Shown here: piece after piece, positions 52,529-60,422 of the stretch
Layout: each line of letters begins with the position of its first letter
Numbering within the stretch: the stretch's first letter is position 1
Origin: Ruminococcus sp. OA3
Lineage (GTDB): Bacteria; Bacillota; Clostridia; Lachnospirales; Lachnospiraceae
Assembly: GCF_022440845.1 (NCBI RefSeq)
Contig: NZ_JAKNTO010000001.1
Span: 1,116,001 to 1,180,000 of the forward strand
DNA length: 64,000 nt
Direction: 5' to 3'
The notes under the pieces: generated by a model
Databases searched by the model: none
The model's input: only the letters and a program-made list of their open reading frames with translations
What the model was told of the DNA's origin: nothing
Made by a program: the position numbers and the translations under genes

Positions 52529-53041
52529 ATGAAAAGATTAGTAGTGTATCAGAGCGGGACCGGTTTCACCAGGCAGTATGCCATGTGGATCGCAGATGCA
52601 TTGAGCTGCAGGGCGGTGGATTTAAAACAGACAACAGAAAATATGATAAGAGAGCATGAGCAGGTGATCTTTGGCGGCTGGATCATGGGAAATATGATTC
52701 GGGGTCTGGATAAAATAAATAAAATGAATCCGGGGCACCTGTATGTGTTTGCAGTCGGCTCAACTCCGGATGACATTGTAGATACGGTTGAGATAAAGGA
52801 GCTGAATCATCTTGGGGATACCCCGTTTTTCTATATGCCCGGGGGATTTCGTTTTGAGCAGCTGAATTTTATGACACGGAGAATGCTGAAAATATTGAAA
52901 AGATCAGCTGCTAAAAAGGAAAACAAAAACCCTCAGGAACAATATATGGCGAATGCGCTTGGAACATCTTTTGATCACTCGGATAAAAAGTACACGGAAC
53001 CTCTGCTGGCGTGCTGTTTGAAGGATAGCTCCCCTGTCTGA
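52529..53041 (+). CDS. Flavodoxin-domain protein
   Basis: A 170-residue flavodoxin-like protein with the FMN phosphate loop YQSGTGFTRQYAMWIA at the N-terminus and VIFGGWIMGNMI, resembling the HemG/Flavodoxin_5 type. It is an electron carrier or small oxidoreductase, partner unknown. AGGAGGA precedes the start. Its last 67 bp overlap the 3' end of the convergent kinase gene. Confidence 0.82.
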   Translation: MKRLVVYQSGTGFTRQYAMWIADALSCRAVDLKQTTENMIREHEQVIFGGWIMGNMIRGLDKINKMNPGHLYVFAVGSTPDDIVDTVEIKELNHLGDTPFFYMPGGFRFEQLNFMTRRMLKILKRSAAKKENKNPQEQYMANALGTSFDHSDKKYTEPLLACCLKDSSPV

Positions 53042-54315
53042 ATCAAAATTACAACGGTGAATCTGTCCTGTGTGTACTGAATGTCAATTGCCCCATGGTA
53101 TTTTTCAACGATCCGCCTGATATTGACGGTTCCTATGCCATGTAATTCCGGATCTTTTTTATCTGTTTGAAATCCGGTGGAAGTTTCCCTTATTTCATTT
53201 TCCTTAGAGTTCACGATCTCGTAACTGAAATAGTTATTGTTACAGCGTGTTTTAACATTGAGGAACCGTTTGGAAACATCCTGTATCTTCAGGCAGGACT
53301 CAATTGCATTATCCAGCGTATTGGCGAACAGGGAACACAGGTCAATATCATCGATGGGCAGATTCTCGTCCAGATCAACCTGCAGATGGCAGTGGATCCC
53401 ATGATCTTTTGCAAACTGTTCCTTTGTACTCAACACGGCATTGACGGTACTGTTGGGACAAAAATTTTTTGCCGTCGTGATGAATTCCTGATTGAGCCTG
53501 TTCAGATATTGACCTGCTTTATCATAGCTCTCATTCTGTAGCAATGTGCTGACGATGTTCAGGTGATTTTTCATGTCATGGCGCAGTCCCCTGATGGCCT
53601 GCTGGTTGGATTCCATTTCCTGATAGTATGCCTGCTGATACTGATAAGATTCCAGCTGCATCTCAGTCCGTACTGTTTTTGCCATGTGGGTGCACAGACA
53701 ACAGCATCCCAGATTCGTGATCAGGCTGGCAATACATGCGGGATAAGCGATGTAGGATGTCTGTGAAGTGGAATTGTAAATTACCGTAATGATACCAATA
53801 AAAGAAGCCAGTGAGACCAGATCGATCAGAAACCATATCTTTCTGGTCAGGTCGCAAACGGCACAGGGGATCCACTTCTTCATGAAATACCAGATGACGA
53901 ACCAGACCGGAATCCGCAGCATCATGGTAAAGGAATGGAGAATCGTCTGGCCTGCCGGGGACATGTGTCTGTTGAAGCCGTACATCCAGATCAGAGAACC
54001 TATGTCCTGCAGGATATAAGAGACAGCGGCGATGATGGGGAACAGCAGAACAGCGACGGAAAGCTTCAGATACAGATCACTCCTGTGAAAAAGAAATAAA
54101 ATAATGATCAGCGCAGCAAAGGCACCGAAGGTTCCTGTGATCTCTCCAGGGTATATTATTGCATTGGAAAGATATGTGATCAGAAAAATTTCGATAAGCA
54201 CCAGAAATCTGTTATCCCTGCGAAGGGGAATGAACTGCCTGAGGATTAAAAAAAGCAGTGTCCCGTACGTCATGGATAATATCCAGTTTACAATAAATTC
54301 AATGGTATTCAGCAT
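52975..54315 (-). CDS. GHKL sensor histidine kinase (AgrC-like)
   Basis: A 446-residue membrane kinase. About six or seven membrane segments fill the first 200 residues. The DHp-like RGLRHDMKNHLNIV carries the phospho-His, and the ATP domain has the N box FANTLDNAIESC and the G box HGIGTVNIRRIV. This is the GHKL class that pairs with LytTR regulators. The last 20 residues extend over the flavodoxin gene. It overlaps the regulator gene by 7 bp and should phosphorylate it. Confidence 0.9.
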   Translation of the reverse strand: MLNTIEFIVNWILSMTYGTLLFLILRQFIPLRRDNRFLVLIEIFLITYLSNAIIYPGEITGTFGAFAALIIILFLFHRSDLYLKLSVAVLLFPIIAAVSYILQDIGSLIWMYGFNRHMSPAGQTILHSFTMMLRIPVWFVIWYFMKKWIPCAVCDLTRKIWFLIDLVSLASFIGIITVIYNSTSQTSYIAYPACIASLITNLGCCCLCTHMAKTVRTEMQLESYQYQQAYYQEMESNQQAIRGLRHDMKNHLNIVSTLLQNESYDKAGQYLNRLNQEFITTAKNFCPNSTVNAVLSTKEQFAKDHGIHCHLQVDLDENLPIDDIDLCSLFANTLDNAIESCLKIQDVSKRFLNVKTRCNNNYFSYEIVNSKENEIRETSTGFQTDKKDPELHGIGTVNIRRIVEKYHGAIDIQYTQDRFTVVILIQTGELSFKQHASRGSVYFLSE

Positions 54316-55028
54316 GACATATCCTCCTGGTGCAGCATATATTTTGCAAAAGCGATGGAAAGAGCCTGCTTACAGGTTCGGCTGACGGGCAGAATTTCCC
54401 CGGCTACGACCGCGGTGTTTCCCTTTATTTCCTGCAGGTATTTCAGGTTGACCAGGTACCGGTTGTGTATGCGGACAAAGCCGCCTCCAAGCTGAAGTTC
54501 CACATCGTTTAGCTTTTGATAAAAGTCATAACTTTTTTCTGATGTAACGGCATGGATGATGCGTTTGTCACTGACAAAATATGTTACAGAAGAGAGCGGT
54601 AGACGGATACTGCCGCTGCGCTGTTCAATGACGTAATATTTTTCGAGTGAAAGATCCAGTGATTCCAGTGCTGTATGCAGTACTGAAACGATTTTACTCT
54701 GCTCGTAAGGCTTTATGATGTAATTCAGGGCACGTACTTCATAGCCCTGAAACACGAAATCCGGGTGGGAAGTCACGAATATGATTTCTGACTGCTTATT
54801 ATACTTTCGTATTCTTCTGGCAGTTTCTATACCATCCAGTTCCTTCATTTCTACATCTAAAAATATAATCTGAAAGTCTGAATGCTCCAGAGAATCGAGC
54901 AGCTCTTCACCGCAGGTGAATTCTGAAATATCATGATCGATACCGCACAGATCAAGCTCTGTACGAACGATTCTTTTCAGATCATTTCTAAACACTCTTT
55001 CATCATCACAGACAGCCAATTTCAACAT
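54309..55028 (-). CDS. LytTR-family response regulator
   Basis: A 239-residue regulator. The receiver domain has acidic pocket CDDE and phospho-Asp in IIFLDVEMKELDGIE. The C-terminal LytTR DNA-binding domain (residues about 135-235) contains FVRIHNRYLVNLKYLQEI. It is first gene of the minus-strand pair and divergent from the ABC exporter genes, which are likely its targets. Confidence 0.93.
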   Translation of the reverse strand: MLKLAVCDDERVFRNDLKRIVRTELDLCGIDHDISEFTCGEELLDSLEHSDFQIIFLDVEMKELDGIETARRIRKYNKQSEIIFVTSHPDFVFQGYEVRALNYIIKPYEQSKIVSVLHTALESLDLSLEKYYVIEQRSGSIRLPLSSVTYFVSDKRIIHAVTSEKSYDFYQKLNDVELQLGGGFVRIHNRYLVNLKYLQEIKGNTAVVAGEILPVSRTCKQALSIAFAKYMLHQEDMSC

Positions 55029-55203
55029 ATCTAACCCTCCGGTAATACTTTGAATTACAAACAGTATGATTTGTGTTCACATTATAACATAAGTTGCAGA
55101 ATTTTACATAAAAAGTGTCAAACTTAGCATGTCGCTCTCTCGCAATAAAGTACGTTTTTTTATAAAATAAATGTCAGAAAGAGACATACGGGAGGAAATT
55201 AGA

Positions 55204-55947
55204 ATGTTAAAAGTAGAGCATCTGTGTAAGAGCTATCAGACGGGAAAAGAAACCTATGAAGTGTTAAAGGATGTATCATTTGAAGTTGGTGAGAGCGAGT
55301 TTGTTGCGGTGATGGGACCTTCCGGTTCTGGGAAAACCACACTTTTAAACTGCATTTCATGTTTTATCCCTTTTGAAGAGGGGACGATCAGCCTGAGAGA
55401 TGACGCCCTGTCAAAATTGAACGAGAAGGAAATTGCGAAGGTTCGAAATGACAAACTGGGTTTTGTTTTCCAGGACTTTATGCTGTTGGACGGTCTGACA
55501 GTATTTGAAAATGTTTGCGTACCGAAATCCATCAGAAAAGAGCCGTATGAAAAAATGGAAGAAAAGGCCGGAAAGCTTCTGGAGATGTTTGGGATCAGGG
55601 ATATAGCCGGCAAGTATCCGGCTGAGATTTCGGGCGGTCAAAAGCAGAGGACTGCAGTTGCCAGGGCATTGATGAATGATCCGCTTTTAATCCTTGCAGA
55701 CGAACCTACAGGTAATCTGGACAGCCGTTCCGGCGAGGCGGTCATCAGGGCGTTTCTGGATGCGCAGAAGAAACTTGGCGCCACCATATTCATGGTAACC
55801 CATGACAGCTTTTCTGCGAGTTACTGTGACCGTGTGATCGTGATGAAAGACGGCCATATCTACAGGGAACTGTTAAACAAAGGCGACAGGCGGATGTTTA
55901 TGGAGGAACTGCTTGGCGTATTAAGGGAGCTGAATGGAGGTGAGTGA
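55204..55947 (+). CDS. ABC exporter ATPase (BceA-like)
   Basis: A 247-residue ABC ATPase of the MacB/BceA type. Walker A is GPSGSGKTTLLN, signature ISGGQKQRTAVARAL, Walker B LLILADEPTGNLDS. It pairs with the FtsX-type permease that follows 1 bp later. Such pairs usually give resistance to peptide antibiotics or act in peptide sensing. ATG 55204 follows GGGAGGAAATT; the longer frame lacks a site. Confidence 0.93.
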   Translation: MLKVEHLCKSYQTGKETYEVLKDVSFEVGESEFVAVMGPSGSGKTTLLNCISCFIPFEEGTISLRDDALSKLNEKEIAKVRNDKLGFVFQDFMLLDGLTVFENVCVPKSIRKEPYEKMEEKAGKLLEMFGIRDIAGKYPAEISGGQKQRTAVARALMNDPLLILADEPTGNLDSRSGEAVIRAFLDAQKKLGATIFMVTHDSFSASYCDRVIVMKDGHIYRELLNKGDRRMFMEELLGVLRELNGGE

Positions 55948-55948
55948 G

Positions 55949-58054
55949 ATGACGCTTGGGACAATATGGAGCATGCTCAGAAAAAGAAACAAGGGGGATT
56001 ACCGTCAGTTTGAGTTCTGTATGACCTTCTCAGTACTGCTGATGACCTCTCTTCTGATGATGATATGCTCTCCGCTGGTCCAGAACTCTCTGCCGGCAGG
56101 AGGAGACAGTGGAAAACAGGCATATCTTATCTGCGGTATCGCTGTTGTGGGCTGCTTTATCTTTTCAGCATATGCGGCGAGGCTGTTTCTTCGCTATAAG
56201 AGCCGGGAAATCGGAATCTTCATGGCACTGGGCGCCCAAAGAAATGTGCTGTCGAAAGCATTAACACTGGAACTGGGGAAGATCATTGGAATGTGCACGG
56301 CGGCAGGTATTGTGCTGGGGGCTGTGATTGCGCTTATCGTCGGTAAGGTGATGGAGATACTGACAGCCGATGTCCGGGAGGCGGGATTTAAATTTACAGT
56401 TTCCGGCTTACTGCTCTCTGTTTTGTATGCGGCGTTTCTGTTCCTGATCATTCAGTTTCTGGCACGGCGGGCGATGAAGAGAACAAATGTGATAGATGTT
56501 ATCAACGAACAGAGAAAACAGGAGCCGATGAAAAAGTCGGTATCAAAAAAGTATGTGATCAGCGGGGTTATTCTGACAGCAGCCGGCCTTTTCGGAGCCA
56601 TTTTTTTGGAACAGATAGCGGTGTATGCTTTTGGGACATGGCTGGGAGGCTGGACAAATGCATGTTATCTGCTGATTGTGCTGGGGGTATATCGGATGCT
56701 GGTATATGCGGTATCCAGCCATAAAAAAGGGAAAAATCCACAAAAGTACTATGATAATCTGATCGGCTACGGAATGGTAAGATTCCAGGGCGCATCAGTC
56801 GTAAAAAACATGCTGGTCATTACGCTTCTGATCTTTGGCGCATTATATGCGATCTCTTATATCCCGTCCAATCTGGGAGCGGGGAGCGAACTGGAAGATG
56901 ATTTCTCTTACCGGTACTTAAATGATGCGGATGAGATGACAGAATCTGAAGTGATGCAGCTGGCAGAAGATTATGGGATATCGGTGGAGAATTACCGGGA
57001 AGGTGAATTTATCCGGGTCGCAGGCAGCGGTACAGAGCGGGATATGGGGGACGACAAAAAGCTGCTGGAAATTTATTATGATGAATATGCAGAGTATGAC
57101 TGCACCAGTGCTTCGGAGTATGAGAAGATGACGGGAACGAAGCTCCATATTCCTGAGGGTGGATATTATCAAATTGAGGGCCGAGGAGCATATGAAAATA
57201 TCTGGTATCATTTTGGTGATATGGATAAGCTGTATAACCGAAATGAAGAACGGTTTTTACCTATGCAGTATCTGGGAAACGTCACGTATCATGCTCTTGT
57301 CATTGGTTCAGACAATGGTATGGACCAGGGAAGCCGCTTTGTATTAAATGACGGAGATTTCGCACGGTTGAAACGCGGTCTTCCCAGGGAAAAACGGGAG
57401 ACTCAGGTTCTGTTTAAAACGAGCGGGGAAGTAAAGAAGATGGCAGATTTCTCAAAAGCGTTTTATCAATCTTTTGTGGAGGGGATGTCCGGAGATATGA
57501 ATGTAATGGGGTACTATAACTCCATGGAGGAAAAGAGACGCGAAAGTGATTATATTGATATGATGGGAGAGGCCGTGGTGGATCCGGAGAATCCTTTGAA
57601 AGAAACCGACTGGCAATATGATCCGCTTATGAGTCCGCTTGTAAAACAGCAGACGATCATGGCACTGGCAAACAGGCTGCTGTTGTTTGGATATGTCTTC
57701 CTGATATGTTTTGCAGCTGTGGGAATTATAGGATTTACGAGGAGTCAGAGCACGGGAATCACCAATGCACAGATATTTGAGGATATCAAGCGGTTGGGAG
57801 CAGACAGAGTCTACAGAATCCATCTGATGAAGCATCAGATTCAGAAAGTATTTGTGCTTCCCACGGCAGTGGGCATCGTCCTGCTGCTGATATATGAAGC
57901 GATGATGCTCTATACAAATGATAAGCAATTTTCGGTTCAGGATATAAAGCTCATGTTTATCCTGGCTGGACTCGGTCTGACGGCAGCACTGTACCAATAT
58001 CTGATATACAGGGTGTCAGTGAAAAAAGTATGCGCACTGCTCAAATTAAACTGA
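55949..58054 (+). CDS. FtsX-type ABC permease (BceB-like)
   Basis: A 701-residue permease with about ten membrane segments: one at the N-terminus, three near 55-190, a pair near 205-265, one near 290, and three at the C-terminus. A large extracytoplasmic domain (about residues 310-560) lies between, the BceB arrangement. The KSREIGIFMALGAQ motif is the FtsX/MacB signature. ATG 55949 has GGAGG 8 bp upstream; ATG 55934 is possible. Confidence 0.9.
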   Translation: MTLGTIWSMLRKRNKGDYRQFEFCMTFSVLLMTSLLMMICSPLVQNSLPAGGDSGKQAYLICGIAVVGCFIFSAYAARLFLRYKSREIGIFMALGAQRNVLSKALTLELGKIIGMCTAAGIVLGAVIALIVGKVMEILTADVREAGFKFTVSGLLLSVLYAAFLFLIIQFLARRAMKRTNVIDVINEQRKQEPMKKSVSKKYVISGVILTAAGLFGAIFLEQIAVYAFGTWLGGWTNACYLLIVLGVYRMLVYAVSSHKKGKNPQKYYDNLIGYGMVRFQGASVVKNMLVITLLIFGALYAISYIPSNLGAGSELEDDFSYRYLNDADEMTESEVMQLAEDYGISVENYREGEFIRVAGSGTERDMGDDKKLLEIYYDEYAEYDCTSASEYEKMTGTKLHIPEGGYYQIEGRGAYENIWYHFGDMDKLYNRNEERFLPMQYLGNVTYHALVIGSDNGMDQGSRFVLNDGDFARLKRGLPREKRETQVLFKTSGEVKKMADFSKAFYQSFVEGMSGDMNVMGYYNSMEEKRRESDYIDMMGEAVVDPENPLKETDWQYDPLMSPLVKQQTIMALANRLLLFGYVFLICFAAVGIIGFTRSQSTGITNAQIFEDIKRLGADRVYRIHLMKHQIQKVFVLPTAVGIVLLLIYEAMMLYTNDKQFSVQDIKLMFILAGLGLTAALYQYLIYRVSVKKVCALLKLN

Positions 58055-58063
58055 TCAGCCGGT

Positions 58064-58498
58064 ATGGACAGAAGAAGACAATTTTACAGAGTCTGTTTTG
58101 ACTGCAGCGATGAGTTTATCATTGTCCCCGTGAAATTGATGCGGCAATTGCTGGCAGGAATGAGAACGACAGACCGGTTGGGTATCGCTTATACAGATAT
58201 GTTCCCGGACGGATATACGGAGTATCTGATAAGGGTACTGAACAGCAACCGGCACCTTCCGCAGTTTGCCTACCGATATATCAGGGAAATTCCAATCCGT
58301 GAGAGGGATATTATACGGATTCTGGTGAGACAGCTGCAAAGCCTGAAGGTGAATGGAGTGTACTGTTTTGCAGAGATAAGATATTCACAGTGCAGTGAAA
58401 AACGGCATAGATTGGATTTGAAATATACGCCGGGGCTCCTCAGGCTGCAACAGGAGACAGACGGGATTTTCTATTATGAACCGTCATGTACGCTATAA
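58064..58498 (+). CDS. Conserved-looking hypothetical protein, 144 residues
   Basis: No family recognised. The protein is soluble, rich in Arg and Tyr, without signal peptide (DRRRQFYRVCFDCSDEFIIV at the start). It begins 9 bp after the permease stop and has a weak ribosome site, so translation may be coupled. Its place in the exporter operon suggests an accessory role; this is inference. Confidence 0.55.
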   Translation: MDRRRQFYRVCFDCSDEFIIVPVKLMRQLLAGMRTTDRLGIAYTDMFPDGYTEYLIRVLNSNRHLPQFAYRYIREIPIRERDIIRILVRQLQSLKVNGVYCFAEIRYSQCSEKRHRLDLKYTPGLLRLQQETDGIFYYEPSCTL

Positions 58499-58576
58499 AC
58501 AAATGGGAATCAAGTCTAAAGCGGACGTTTTGCACATATGGTTTAAAAAGCAGTACGAAAGTGGGGAACGGTAGCG

Positions 58577-58828
58577 GTGATAGAAGAAAACAGAACATTG
58601 CTTGGGCGCATCTATGTTGTTGCAGTAGCAATTCTGATCAGTTTTTGGTGTGTGGTTGCGGCGGGGAGTATAAAATTACGGCAGCTCGCCGGAAAGCTGG
58701 AGGAGACTCAGGTACAGCTCGAGGATGTGATGGAGACGGTGCAGGGGATCGAGGTTGACAGTTTAAACGAGACGATCCGAACACTGAATAAGATCATCGA
58801 TCCCCTGAGAAAATTGATGGGTGAATAA
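58577..58828 (+). CDS. Small membrane protein with coiled coil, 83 residues
   Basis: It starts with GTG 58577 behind GGGGAACGG. One membrane segment (about residues 10-30) is followed by a predicted coiled coil (KLRQLAGKLEETQVQLEDVM). No family recognised. It is last gene of the exporter operon; its stop lies 4 bp before the IS110 element. Confidence 0.6.
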   Translation: MIEENRTLLGRIYVVAVAILISFWCVVAAGSIKLRQLAGKLEETQVQLEDVMETVQGIEVDSLNETIRTLNKIIDPLRKLMGE

Positions 58829-58975
58829 AAAGACTAACTATTAAAAGTCAAGTCCTAAACTAAATTTTTGAATGAATTGCAGAAATGCATTTCAGATATA
58901 TTTAAACTTTGAAAACTGCATGACAAACAGAGCATCTTTACAGGTGCTCAAAAAGGAGATCGGAAAGCAAAAAAG

Positions 58976-60151
58976 TTAAGCGGTTGGGATGTATGGCAGC
59001 CCGGATTTTTCTAACTGATAAATCACTCTGACAAGTTTTTTTGCTGCATGAGATACTGCAACATTATAGTGCTTACCCTCGGCCCTCTTTTTGGCGAGGT
59101 AGGCAGCGAATGTCGGATCCCAATGGCAGACAAATTTAGCCGCATTAAAAAGCGCATAGCGTAGATACCTTGAACCGCGTTTCTCCATATGGGAATAACA
59201 GGATTCCAACTGACCGGACTGATAGGTTGATGGGGATAATCCTGCATAAGCCAAAATTTTATCAGGAGAATCAAACCGGGAAAAATCGCCGACTTCAGCC
59301 AAAATCATAGCACCCATCCGGTAACTGATTCCTGGAATGGTAAGAATCGGAGAATGAATGCCATCCATGATAAGCTTTATTCCCTGTTCGATTTCATCAA
59401 TCTCGGCATTTAGCTCACCAATTAATTTCAAGGTGTGCTTGAGTTCGAGCGATTTGGCCGGCATATTTGACCCGATTGAGGTTCTGGCAGCCTCCCGAAA
59501 CAAGAGGGCGGTATCCCGTCCATAACGTCCGTTGGAGGCTTCGTGAAGCAGGTGGGTCAGTTTGGTAAGATGAGCGTAGGAAATATGGAAAGCACCGGGG
59601 AATTCGCTAAGCAAAGCAGAAACAGATGCCATATGGAGTGTGGGTACTAATTTCTCCAGTTCAGGGAAGAGAATCGTAACCAGCCGTGAAACAGAAGTTT
59701 TCAGTTTTGCCCGCTCTTTGACTTTATCAAAACGGTAACGGGTTAGTGACTTGAGTTCTTCGTTGTGATAAGATGTGTCTGAGTAGGACTTTAAGTTCAC
59801 ATCAGACATGAGCATTGTAGCAATCGTATGGGCATCAGCTTTATCCGTTTTCGTCTTTCTAAGGCTTAGACTTTTTCTGTAAAGATTGGTATGTAACGGG
59901 TTGATAACAAAGGTGGTCAGACCTTTATCAAGAAGATATCCCAAGATGTTATAACTGTAGTGTCCAGTGGCTTCAAGCCCTACTTTTACATTGGTTAACT
60001 CATCTGTAACGGATTCTATTTTCTGATAAAGTACATCAAAACCAATGCGGTTGTTTGGAATGGTAAATGCTTTGAAAAGCACTTCACCATCTGAATTCGT
60101 GATAAAGCAATCATGCTTATCCTTGGCAACATCAATGCCTGCGTATATCAT
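58976..60151 (-). CDS. IS110-family transposase (bridge-RNA-type recombinase)
   Basis: A 391-residue DEDD/serine recombinase. The RuvC-like domain has GIDVAKDKHDC, GLEATGHY and KTDKADAHTIA, supplying Asp, Glu and Asp residues. The C-terminal Transposase_20 domain has IPGISYRMGAMILAEVGD and AYAGLSPSTYQSG, where the catalytic Ser lies. The start at 60151 has AAAAGGAG upstream; a longer frame runs into the noncoding RNA region. All key segments are intact, so the element may be active. Confidence 0.95.
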   Translation of the reverse strand: MIYAGIDVAKDKHDCFITNSDGEVLFKAFTIPNNRIGFDVLYQKIESVTDELTNVKVGLEATGHYSYNILGYLLDKGLTTFVINPLHTNLYRKSLSLRKTKTDKADAHTIATMLMSDVNLKSYSDTSYHNEELKSLTRYRFDKVKERAKLKTSVSRLVTILFPELEKLVPTLHMASVSALLSEFPGAFHISYAHLTKLTHLLHEASNGRYGRDTALLFREAARTSIGSNMPAKSLELKHTLKLIGELNAEIDEIEQGIKLIMDGIHSPILTIPGISYRMGAMILAEVGDFSRFDSPDKILAYAGLSPSTYQSGQLESCYSHMEKRGSRYLRYALFNAAKFVCHWDPTFAAYLAKKRAEGKHYNVAVSHAAKKLVRVIYQLEKSGLPYIPTA

Positions 60152-60194
60152 GACAAAACTCCTTTTAAAGTATTTGATACTGTTTTTAGACCAC

Positions 60195-60381
60195 GGGATC
60201 TCTCTGCAATTGTAACCTCGTTCTAAATAAACCGTCATGCGGTATCTAACTGATTAACAAATGAACAAAGAGACTGTGGTTAGAGCCTTTTTAAAACCAT
60301 CAAGTGGTAGGAGGGATTCACTAATCCACAGTATCTAAAATCAGCATAGCGTATACCTAAGAAAAGGTAAAGAAAAGCTAT
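60195..60381 (-). ncRNA. Candidate bridge RNA of the IS110 element
   Basis: RNA read on the minus strand. A 5' hairpin (CATAGC/GCTATG, 60377-60382 with 60345-60350) is followed by a target-binding loop and a donor-binding loop. Target loop: 11-bp outer stem ACTGTGG-TTAG (60321-60332 with 60273-60283) and apical hairpin ACCA-CTTGA-TGGT. Donor loop: outer stem TCTCTTTG/CAGAGAGA (60266-60273 with 60199-60206) and apical hairpin ACCG-CATGA-CGGT. Target guides GAATCCCTCCT and TAAAAAGG fit the reconstructed target. The two loops abut, and their stem arms share base 60273. Confidence 0.75.
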
Positions 60382-60395
60382 GACTATATAATACG

Positions 60396-60418
60396 AGGAG
60401 GGATTCCCCTCCTTTTTT
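60396..60418 (+). terminator. Remaining half of the target terminator
   Basis: AGGAGGG-ATTC-CCCTCCT followed by TTTTT on the plus strand. It still terminates plus-strand transcription, but the T-rich flank for the minus strand was split off to 58823-58832 by the IS. Confidence 0.8.
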
Positions 60419-60422
60419 GCGC

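Larger units (their letters stand above)
58833..60397 (-). mobile_element. IS110-family insertion sequence, complete
   Basis: About 1565 bp including one copy of the core dinucleotide AG (58831-58832 and 60396-60397). The ends are defined by the target: 58822-58832 joined to 60398 onward restores a symmetric terminator between the two convergent operons, with arms AAAAAGGAGGG and CCCTCCTTTTT. It has no inverted repeats, as is usual for IS110. It encodes one transposase and a noncoding 5' region with bridge-RNA-like structure. Confidence 0.85.

Noticed and set aside
60309-60406. 11-base repeat AGGAGGGATTC read as a target-site duplication
   Set aside because: The inner copy is inside the noncoding RNA, not at the element end; removing the IS at AG restores the terminator exactly, so it is better explained as a guide matching its target.
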